This document shows, one piece after another, positions 34,598-42,162 of a stretch of 53,469 nt of DNA. A program made the translations under genes and the position numbers. Position 1 is the stretch's first letter; every line of letters begins with the position of its first letter. The stretch comes from an uncultured Bacteroidota bacterium (GTDB taxonomy: Bacteria; Bacteroidota; Bacteroidia; Flavobacteriales; Flavobacteriaceae): NCBI GenBank assembly GCA_902583445.1, contig CACHVZ010000007.1, forward strand, positions 1 through 53,469, given 5' to 3'. The notes below the pieces were generated by a model, which did no database searches, was not told the origin of the DNA, and worked only from the letters and a program-made list of their open reading frames with translations.

Positions 34598-37500
34598 TTA
34601 TCCTAACCAAGTAACTCTATTAAATAATGTCTGTGCTACAGCATTAGAAGTAGCAGCAGCAGTTGCAGCTTCTTGCTGTCTTACATCAGTAACAGGTTCT
34701 AAAGCTCCAGTGTGAAGCGAACCGTTAGCCCATGCAGTATTACTTGTTTTAGTAGTAGACAATGCAATTGCAGCCATCGAAGCAGCAGCTGAAACAGCAG
34801 TTGTAACTGCAGGAACAGCAACTAAAGCGTCATTAGCTGTTAAAGTAAGTATAGTTGAAACACCATCATCAACAGTAGTGTTGTTAGATGTAATATTACT
34901 TGCTCCAATAGTCCAGTCAATCATAGCAGCTGAAGTAGCTGTAGTTGTACCAGCAGTTACACTAACTGAAATAGTTTTTCCGTAACCTCCACTATCTTCT
35001 TGGTTCATAGTCCATGCAAGTGCTTGAGAAGCAACTGCATCACCAACAGTTGGTGAAGTCATTGTTGCAATCGCAGCAGCTGATGCAGTACCAGATGAGT
35101 GATACTTAGCAGCCCAAGCTGTGTATACAGCAGCACCTAAAAGAGTTGCTGAAACAGCAGTAGCAGTTACTGAGTTTGAACCAATAGTAATTGTAACATA
35201 ATCATCTGTACCCATACCGAAGTTAGTACTTGTAGTACCAGCTGCAGCAGCAGTAGCAGTTGTATATCTCTCACCAATTACAGAACCAGTTGCACCATTA
35301 CCATGCTCTCTAAGAGTTATAGCAGCAGTAGAGTTAGCCCCTCTTTTTGCATCCATAGTAACACCCGCAGATGTTGCTCTTGATAAGTTAATTGAAGACT
35401 TAATAGCTTCAATATCAAGATCTTGGTTTCCACTCAATGCAAGTGCAGTACCATTTCCTGTTAATGTAGTATCAAATAAATTAACACCATTTGTTGTAAC
35501 CTGTAAAGTACCGGCAGCAGTCCCTGCATCATTAGATAGAGCAGTTGGAGTAATGATCATACCGTAAATTTGAGCGATAGCATCATTAGCACCAGCAGCA
35601 GTGTTAGCAACAGCTTCAATCATCATAAGAACGGTTGAGTCGTTTGCTGTAGTTGTACCAGCAGTATAACTTGTAGGACCTAGAACGTTTAACGTTGTTG
35701 ATACTGTAGCAGTTTCAGAAGCATCAGTATTATCAAAAGTTGAAACAGTATCAAATCCTGCATACCCGTCAGAATCAGCTTCAGCAGCTAATGCAGTAAA
35801 GTAAACTTTCATTGTGTCCATACCTGAAGTTCCATCATCCCATGAACCTGCATCAGCAGTACCACCATCTGCACCAGTAGTGGCAGTAGCAGTTTCGCCA
35901 TCCCAAGTGTCATTACCCTTAGTAGCAGTTAAATCATTATCAAATAGGCTAAACGAAGGCTCAGTAGTAGTACCAAAGTCTTTAAGACCAGTCATATCTA
36001 ACTCAGCTAAAGCATCATTACCAGTAACTGTGAATGTATCAACGTGGTCACCTGTAGTGTGTAGTTTAGTTAAACCTAAGTTATCTGTAACTATAAGGTC
36101 AACACCAGTTTCAACACTAGTAGCAGTACCAGCGGTTGTACCAGTAACTTTACCATCTAAGTTTGTAGTATGGTCAAAGTTCGCAACTGTTAAGTTATCA
36201 GATCCTGTTAATGAAATATCACCAATTTTGTTACCTGAAGCAACAGATAATGTTGTTAAATCATCCATATTAGAAATAGTTAATCCGTGCATAGTAACAC
36301 CCGTAAGTGTTAATGTTTCAAGATTAGCTTCGTCTAAGTATAAATCTAGTAATTCACCAGAAACAGTTAGAGTCTTAAGGTCAGTACCTCCAATAGAAGC
36401 ACTAGTTGCATAATCCTCTAGGTAACCATCGTTACTTAAGTCATCAGCAACAGCAGCTTGTGCAGTTGTTAATGCTGGATCCCAGTCAAATTTAAAGTCT
36501 AATGTAGCAGTAACTAAGTCAACAGCACCATCTAAATCGATAGTTACAGAATCTGTTGTAGTTAAAGTTTCAACACCAGAATCGATATCTAAAGTCCCAT
36601 AGAAACCAGAAACAGTTGCAGCAGCAACATTACTTAAAGTAATAGTTCCGTCGTCTATTTTAGAAAGATTAACAGAAGCTGGACCGCTTAATGTAAGTGA
36701 AAGATCACTTTGAAGACCAGCAGCAGTTACATCATCTAAACTTGCGATATCTAATGTAGCACCTTTCTTAGTAGTAATAGATAAGGCAGCACCATATCTA
36801 GCTAAAGAACCTAGGTCAACGTTCGTTGCGCTTGAAACCGTTAAACTATTTGCAGTCTCAGATCCATCAGCACCTGAAGCAATAGAAGTAACAGAAGTCA
36901 TAGCACCCATGTCAACGCTAGTAATTTTTGTAGAATAAGATGTAGTAATAGTTACAACTGTAGCAGAAGCTAATTTCTTAAAAGAAATATCTCCAGCTTG
37001 AGTAATATCTAAAGTAGTTGCAGCAGTTAGCTCATCAAAAGTAGCGGCATAACCAGTTGCAGAACCAGAAGAGTACGTAAATGCACCATTCATTGTCTTA
37101 ATTCTATCAATAAAAGTTTGAATATCAGTATCAGCAATTGTTGCATCATCTGTAATTGTAACAGCAGCATTCATTAAGGCAACTTTGTTACCTAATGCAA
37201 GAGCAGAAGCCATTGATGCAGCACTGTTAACAGTAACAGCAGTTGAATAAACATTGTTAGATACTAATAAATCATCTAGATCAGATTCTAGTGCATCAAG
37301 CTCAGTCTGAAGTGCAGCAACAGCAGAAGCAGTAGCAGCAGTAGCTAGAGAAGCTTGAACAGCATCAACTTCAGCTTGTAAAGTTGCTAAAGACGCAGAA
37401 AGACCTGAAAGATCGATTCCACTAGCAGCAGTATTTGCAGCATCAGCAGAAGCTTGAGCAGCAGCAACACCTGACTGAAGACCAGCAATAGTCCCAGAAA

Positions 37501-37654
37501 GCGCAGATACTTGACCTGATAAAGATGATAAACCATCAACTTGAGACTTTAATGCACTAATTTGAGCATTTAAATCATCAAATTGATCATCGTAATTTTG
37601 ACAACCCACAAATACAAGTGAGGCAGCCAAAAGGGTTAATAATCCTTTTTTCAT
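34598..37654 (-). CDS. Large Ala/Thr-rich surface lipoprotein, S-layer-like candidate
   Basis: 1018 residues from the ATG at 37654. The frame is open 26 codons upstream, but MKKGLLTLLAASLVFVGC is a clean lipoprotein signal with the lipobox Cys at 18. Residues 20-140 form an Ala/Leu heptad coiled coil. From about 160 to 560 come repeating short beta-strand units rich in L, T, D and N, like LTTLSVASGN and LTVANFDHTT. The C-terminal half is low complexity with Ala, Thr, Ser and Gly and almost no Cys. Base composition is visibly richer in G+C than the neighbours, with uniform GCA/ACA/GTT codons typical of high expression. No T9SS sorting domain is obvious. Function not known; abundant surface layer or adhesin is inferred. 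Confidence 0.75.
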   Translation of the reverse strand: MKKGLLTLLAASLVFVGCQNYDDQFDDLNAQISALKSQVDGLSSLSGQVSALSGTIAGLQSGVAAAQASADAANTAASGIDLSGLSASLATLQAEVDAVQASLATAATASAVAALQTELDALESDLDDLLVSNNVYSTAVTVNSAASMASALALGNKVALMNAAVTITDDATIADTDIQTFIDRIKTMNGAFTYSSGSATGYAATFDELTAATTLDITQAGDISFKKLASATVVTITTSYSTKITSVDMGAMTSVTSIASGADGSETANSLTVSSATNVDLGSLARYGAALSITTKKGATLDIASLDDVTAAGLQSDLSLTLSGPASVNLSKIDDGTITLSNVAAATVSGFYGTLDIDSGVETLTTTDSVTIDLDGAVDLVTATLDFKFDWDPALTTAQAAVADDLSNDGYLEDYATSASIGGTDLKTLTVSGELLDLYLDEANLETLTLTGVTMHGLTISNMDDLTTLSVASGNKIGDISLTGSDNLTVANFDHTTNLDGKVTGTTAGTATSVETGVDLIVTDNLGLTKLHTTGDHVDTFTVTGNDALAELDMTGLKDFGTTTEPSFSLFDNDLTATKGNDTWDGETATATTGADGGTADAGSWDDGTSGMDTMKVYFTALAAEADSDGYAGFDTVSTFDNTDASETATVSTTLNVLGPTSYTAGTTTANDSTVLMMIEAVANTAAGANDAIAQIYGMIITPTALSNDAGTAAGTLQVTTNGVNLFDTTLTGNGTALALSGNQDLDIEAIKSSINLSRATSAGVTMDAKRGANSTAAITLREHGNGATGSVIGERYTTATAAAAGTTSTNFGMGTDDYVTITIGSNSVTATAVSATLLGAAVYTAWAAKYHSSGTASAAAIATMTSPTVGDAVASQALAWTMNQEDSGGYGKTISVSVTAGTTTATSAAMIDWTIGASNITSNNTTVDDGVSTILTLTANDALVAVPAVTTAVSAAASMAAIALSTTKTSNTAWANGSLHTGALEPVTDVRQQEAATAAATSNAVAQTLFNRVTWLG

Positions 37655-37696
37655 TGTTTTAAAATTTAATTTATATTTAATTTGTATATTTTTCAT

Positions 37697-37708
37697 ATGA
37701 ACGTTCAT
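37697..37708. promoter_or_regulatory. 12-bp palindrome in the lipoprotein leader
   Basis: atgaacgttcat is a perfect palindrome lying about 45-55 bases before the lipoprotein ATG, inside the predicted transcript. It could be an operator or an mRNA hairpin. The function is not known. Confidence 0.35.
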
Positions 37709-37737
37709 GTTACATAATAAATGTACACACACACATT

Positions 37738-37753
37738 AACAAATACCGTGCCA
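37738..37753 (-). promoter_or_regulatory. Sigma-54-like -24/-12 promoter candidate
   Basis: Read on the minus strand the 16 bases TGGCACGGTATTTGTT fit the RpoN consensus TGGCACRNNNNTTGCW at all fixed positions except the C of GC (T here). The start site would be near 37727, about 73 bases before the ATG. No clear TTTG-N19-TAnnTTTG promoter is seen here. Confidence 0.5.
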
Positions 37754-37819
37754 AAAGAATAAATACTATTCTAAATAATTGACCTTCAAGTATATAGAAA
37801 GTTAAGAAAATCTTAAAAA

Positions 37820-38890
37820 ATGAAAAAAACTACACTGATTACACTAATAATATCAACTTCACTTATATCATGCACTAACAGTGAAAGTACAAGCATTATA
37901 ACAATTGATACTCACGATGATATAAATGTTGCAAATTTTACAGATTCATTGAATTATACAATGAACACTGAAACTCAAGTAAACCTACCAAAAATGATTG
38001 CAGGAGGCCTTGATGTCGCTTGGTTTGTTGTGTATACAGCTCAAGGAGAACTTAATGAGATGGGCTATGAGAAAGCTAAGGAAAATGCAATTGCAAAATT
38101 TGATGCAATAGATAGATTGGTTAATCAATATGCTCCTGATCAAATAGAATTAGCTTTAAATTCAGATGATGTAAGAAGAATTCACGCTTCAGGTAAGAAA
38201 GTAGCTATGATTGGAGTTGAAAATGCATATCCTATGGGGATTGATACAACAAATGTTAGAAAATATTGGGAAAGGGGTGCAAGATATGTTTCTTTAGCTC
38301 ATAATGGCCATAGTCAGTTTTCAGATTCAAATACTGGTGAGTTTGATAATACTGCTCTACACGGGGGTTTAAGTGATTTAGGAAAACAAGTTGTTGAACT
38401 TCTTAACTATTATGGGCTTATGATTGATATTTCACATCCTTCAAAAGAGGCAATAAGACAAATGATAGAGCTAAGTAAAGCCCCTGTAATAGCCTCACAT
38501 TCCTCAGCGAGAGGGCTAAGAGATCATCCTAGAAACTTAGATGATGAGCAACTTAATTGGGTAAAAGAAAATGGTGGAGTTATTCAAACAACTGCCTTAG
38601 GGTCTTTTTTAACTGATCGTAAAGATCCTCCGCCTAATATGGATGATTTTATGGATCACATAGACTACATGGTAGATAAAATTGGAATTGACCATGTTGG
38701 AATTAGCTCTGATTTTGATGGTGGTGGAGGAATAGATGGTTGGGAGGATGCATCAGAGACAATGAATGTAACAGCTGCGCTTAGAGAAAGAGGCTACAGT
38801 GACTCAGAAATTGAAAAATTATGGGGTGGTAATTTACTAAGAGTACTTGATGAAGTGCAAGAAATAGCTGCAAAGTTGCAATCGCAATAA
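37820..38890 (+). CDS. M19 membrane-dipeptidase-like lipoprotein
   Basis: 356 residues with a lipoprotein signal (LISC, Cys18). Metal site 1 HxD appears as THDDINV (H32, D34). Further M19 motifs are MIGVENAYPMG (bridging Glu), LAHNGHSQFSD, IDISHPS, ASHSSARGLRDHPRN and GISSDFDGGGG. The family cleaves dipeptides or L,D-type peptides with two zinc ions. Here it would act in the periplasm or at the cell surface. It is divergent from the surface lipoprotein gene with 165 bases between. Confidence 0.9.
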   Translation: MKKTTLITLIISTSLISCTNSESTSIITIDTHDDINVANFTDSLNYTMNTETQVNLPKMIAGGLDVAWFVVYTAQGELNEMGYEKAKENAIAKFDAIDRLVNQYAPDQIELALNSDDVRRIHASGKKVAMIGVENAYPMGIDTTNVRKYWERGARYVSLAHNGHSQFSDSNTGEFDNTALHGGLSDLGKQVVELLNYYGLMIDISHPSKEAIRQMIELSKAPVIASHSSARGLRDHPRNLDDEQLNWVKENGGVIQTTALGSFLTDRKDPPPNMDDFMDHIDYMVDKIGIDHVGISSDFDGGGGIDGWEDASETMNVTAALRERGYSDSEIEKLWGGNLLRVLDEVQEIAAKLQSQ

Positions 38891-38913
38891 TAAAATGATT
38901 GGTGTAAAATAAA

Positions 38914-39942
38914 TTAGTTGCAAAAATTTTGGACTAATATTGCAGGATTAGTGTTGGTTGCCCTATCAATATATTTTTTTTGAGCAGATTGTCTTAAGTA
39001 TTTACATCCTTGATTTTTAATATTAAGTTGCATGCTTAGTATTCCTTTAAGATATTCCGATTTGCCATTATTAGTTTTAAATCTATATATAACCTCATCA
39101 TATTTATTAAAGGCATCCTTATAATTACCAAATAAAGCATATGAAATACCTGCATTTTCATAAAAAGTATAATCAGTGTTGTTGAGTAGAATAGCTGACT
39201 CATATAATTTGGCGGCTTTTAAGTAATTCTTGTTTTGAAATTCTTTTACTGCATTTTGAGATATTTTATATGATTCGTTATATTCAAAAACTCCAACTTT
39301 AATCATTTTTTCAATATCATTAATTTTTGAATGATTTACATTTGGAAATTTCTCTTTAAATTCCTGAACTAAGCTTAATAATTTCAAATCATTTTTAGTG
39401 CCCATTTCGTTTTTTATAATAATGTATTCATACCAATTATCTACTTTATTGTATTCTTTTATCATATTAAAAGCATTATCTAACTCAAGAGTATCATTCA
39501 ATAGTTTTAAGTTTTTGAAATACATATTTCTATGAGAATTTACATTTGGCATTTGATAAAATGCAGTTTTAGAAAAAAAGAAAGAACTATCAAATTTTTT
39601 TTCGTTAAAATAGATTTCGGCTAATAAAGCCTCAGAGGATTTTAAATGTGGATTAATCTTAATTGCGTCAAATAAAAGCCTTTTTGCATATTCAATTGAA
39701 TCGTTTTCTATAAAGTATCTTGCTTTTAAAACTTTGATTGGCAAAGTAGTAAGTGAGAGGTTAGGGTAATTATCATCTAGCTTCTTTGAATAAACCTCAT
39801 ATGGTAGATTGTACTCTCCATTATTAAAATCATAAAGAAGGGTAGTTTGATAATTAGTTGATTCAAAAACTTTATAACTTGATAAGATAAGTAAAGAAAA
39901 AAGAGCTGTGATTAAAAAAGTTAAAATTCTATTTTTCATCAT
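38914..39942 (-). CDS. Membrane-anchored TPR protein, paralogue
   Basis: 342 residues. An N-terminal hydrophobic segment at about 7-24 is followed by TPR-type helices such as LLAEIYFNEKKFDSSFFFS and AGISYALFGNYKDAFNKYD. It aligns by eye along its length with 32252-33262: FDAIKINPHLKS against LDAIKDNPYIKS, GKSEYLKGIL against GKSEFYKGIL, and the terminal QNFCN against NNFCN. Two conserved C-terminal cysteines suggest an extracytoplasmic disulfide. It overlaps the end of the ligase paralogue by 14 bases, repeating the gene arrangement of copy A. Confidence 0.75.
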   Translation of the reverse strand: MMKNRILTFLITALFSLLILSSYKVFESTNYQTTLLYDFNNGEYNLPYEVYSKKLDDNYPNLSLTTLPIKVLKARYFIENDSIEYAKRLLFDAIKINPHLKSSEALLAEIYFNEKKFDSSFFFSKTAFYQMPNVNSHRNMYFKNLKLLNDTLELDNAFNMIKEYNKVDNWYEYIIIKNEMGTKNDLKLLSLVQEFKEKFPNVNHSKINDIEKMIKVGVFEYNESYKISQNAVKEFQNKNYLKAAKLYESAILLNNTDYTFYENAGISYALFGNYKDAFNKYDEVIYRFKTNNGKSEYLKGILSMQLNIKNQGCKYLRQSAQKKYIDRATNTNPAILVQNFCN

Positions 39943-41212
39943 TTAAATTATTTTTATACGATGCATAGAATAAAGCCATAGCAAACAGAAGATATATGAA
40001 GTTCACTGGCCTAGACATGGGAAAATTTAACAAAGAGTCAAAAACATAAACACCAAAGATTAGAATAATTAAAACATATTGATTAAATTTTTTTTCTCTA
40101 TCTAAAAGGAATTTTTTTATTGACATTACAAAAGGGAAAAGGATAAAATATAGATATGCAATTCCACCAAACAAACCAACCTCAGCAGCTACTTGCAAAA
40201 AATCATTGTGAACATGGTAAGGAACTTTATAATCTTCAATTAAATCCTTGCTGTATTCAATTGAAATAAGCTTCCAATTTCCAATTCCAATTCCCAATAA
40301 GGGCTTATTTTTTATACTTTGAAAAGCAGCACTATAATAACTTAACCTTTCTTTTACAGATTGATCTTCAATTGGGTTAAATACATTTGAAAATCTTTCA
40401 ACTACTCTAGATGATATATTGTTTTGATTAAAATATTGATAGGCAGATAAAGATAAAACTATCATCAATATTGACAGAGATAAATTTACAATCTTCGATT
40501 TATTGATTTTAAATAGGCATACAGTAACAATCAATAATAAAATAAAAATTAAAGCTATAATTGAAGCTCTCCCACCTAATAAGAGTATAGTTAGAATTGA
40601 AGAAAAAATCATTATTAATGTAGATACTTTTACTGTATTTACTTTTGTGTTAAATGCTAAGTAAAAAAGTAAAGGGATCTTTAAACATAAAGAAAAGGAT
40701 GAGATATTAATGTTCGCGGTAAACCCTCTAAATTCATTACTTCTATCCAGGGAAGTACCGCCTATAATAATTGAGTCATAAAACAAGTAGTTAATATAAA
40801 TACTCTCTATAAAAACAGCCATCAAAGTAAAAACACCAAAAACTTTAACAAAGTTTATGTTTTTTAATTTACTTAAGAACACAATTATTACAAAAGAAGA
40901 GAAGAAAATCAACAGTTGTGTTATTGTAACAATACTCTCAATTTTATTTTCAGCTACTAAAATTGAAATTAATCCAAAAACTATGAATAATAAATAAGAA
41001 TACGAATGAGGCTTTTCCTTAAATACTGAAAGAAATTCATCAAGTGTGTTTTTTCTCAGAATAAGAATAAGACTTATTAAGTTTAAAACTGCAAGAAAAA
41101 GAAAATGAACTGAGATTCTATCATATACGTAAAACAAATTAAAAATAGATTGAGGTATTGTATAACAAAAAAAATATGACCCTAAAAGCAGATATGTAAG
41201 ATTTCTTCCCAA
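39929..41212 (-). CDS. O-antigen ligase/polymerase (Wzy_C family), copy B
   Basis: 427 residues, multi-pass membrane protein starting at a TTG (41212). Shared landmarks with copy A are DRISVHFLFLAVLN near the start, GIGIGNWK, VPYHVHNDFLQVAAEVG and LNFPMSRPVNFIYLLFA near the end. The family acts in the periplasm on undecaprenyl-linked glycans. Having two diverged ligase plus TPR pairs in one stretch suggests different acceptors or different glycans. It is followed by its own TPR gene with a 14-base overlap. Confidence 0.84.
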   Translation of the reverse strand: MGRNLTYLLLGSYFFCYTIPQSIFNLFYVYDRISVHFLFLAVLNLISLILILRKNTLDEFLSVFKEKPHSYSYLLFIVFGLISILVAENKIESIVTITQLLIFFSSFVIIVFLSKLKNINFVKVFGVFTLMAVFIESIYINYLFYDSIIIGGTSLDRSNEFRGFTANINISSFSLCLKIPLLFYLAFNTKVNTVKVSTLIMIFSSILTILLLGGRASIIALIFILLLIVTVCLFKINKSKIVNLSLSILMIVLSLSAYQYFNQNNISSRVVERFSNVFNPIEDQSVKERLSYYSAAFQSIKNKPLLGIGIGNWKLISIEYSKDLIEDYKVPYHVHNDFLQVAAEVGLFGGIAYLYFILFPFVMSIKKFLLDREKKFNQYVLIILIFGVYVFDSLLNFPMSRPVNFIYLLFAMALFYASYKNNLNDEK

Positions 41213-41247
41213 CGTATCTGTAAAAATAAAAAAAACCTAAATAATTG

Positions 41248-42162
41248 CTACAAGTATATTCTTTGTCCAACCCTAGCTATATTATAACCTTTACTGTAAA
41301 TAAATTTTGAAAGTTCACTCATTGGATCTAACATTAGGTTTGTATGGTTCATATGAATAAAGTAAACTTTATTTTTGGACTCATTGCTTAGGCTATCTAA
41401 CAAATTTATAGTCTCTGAAACTAATGGATGAGGTATTTCACTAATATCCCTGTTTATTTCTTTAGAATCATAGAAGGTTGCATCCAGTAATAAATAATCA
41501 AATTCATTAACAAGTTGTTTCAAATCCTTATCCCACTTTTCCCATTTGTCAATATCTGGAATAAATAAAGCTTTTTTAGTTTTACCCTCTATTATAAAGC
41601 CAGCTGTTTCAGAGTATTCATCTCTATGAGGGACTTCAATTGGTGTTATGGTTATATTCTTTAACTCACTCACATTTACACCAAAATTTAAATCCTGAAT
41701 TTTAATATTATTGATTTCTACAAGCTGACTCCAGGGACCATTTGATTGTAAAAAATTAGCCATTTTAGGCAATACATTAACCTTTAAACCTTTAGATCCT
41801 AATGCTTCTCTACCAAAATACATCAAGCCAGCATAGTGACCAATGTGAGCATGGGTTATAAAAATAGATTCTGGAAGAAGGAATTTTTTAAATATTTTTT
41901 TGTCTAAATAGTTTAGTTGGTATGGAAGATCTGGTGTAGCTTCAAAAAGAATATATTTTTTATTTATTGGATCAACTACGGCTAAAGATGTTGTGAAATA
42001 TTCCTCAAATTCATTGAATTTATCATTACAAAATTTATGCTGACACCCAATGTGGGGTAGGCCAGCATCTTGAACATTTCCTAATATATATATGTATTCT
42101 GATTGACAATTTACAAAGTTTATAAAGCCAAAAAAAATAAATATTTTAAAAATTCTTATCAA
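41248..42162 (-). CDS. MBL-fold hydrolase, PqqB-like, exported
   Basis: 304 residues with an N-terminal hydrophobic signal ending near FVNCQS. It has VQDAGLPHIGC (30-40) and the metal motif THAHIGHYAGL (H104, H106, H109). The normal HxHxDH aspartate is replaced by Gly108, which would remove a metal-2 ligand. Further metal-type residues lie in IPDIDKWEKW, LLLDATFYD and FIHMNHTN. The family includes PqqB-like proteins of unknown role. TTG start; overlaps the TonB receptor gene by 4 bases, so it is the last gene of that operon. Confidence 0.82.
   Translation of the reverse strand: MIRIFKIFIFFGFINFVNCQSEYIYILGNVQDAGLPHIGCQHKFCNDKFNEFEEYFTTSLAVVDPINKKYILFEATPDLPYQLNYLDKKIFKKFLLPESIFITHAHIGHYAGLMYFGREALGSKGLKVNVLPKMANFLQSNGPWSQLVEINNIKIQDLNFGVNVSELKNITITPIEVPHRDEYSETAGFIIEGKTKKALFIPDIDKWEKWDKDLKQLVNEFDYLLLDATFYDSKEINRDISEIPHPLVSETINLLDSLSNESKNKVYFIHMNHTNLMLDPMSELSKFIYSKGYNIARVGQRIYL

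Noticed and set aside
35814-36413. 199-residue plus-strand ORF rich in Val, Ser and Pro
   Set aside because: It is the antisense of the repetitive Ala/Thr-rich lipoprotein gene; the composition is explained by the opposite strand and there is no start context or family.
37722-37734. Short CA/GT dinucleotide run in the lipoprotein leader
   Set aside because: Only about five or six units, too short to be claimed as a phase-variation tract without population data.
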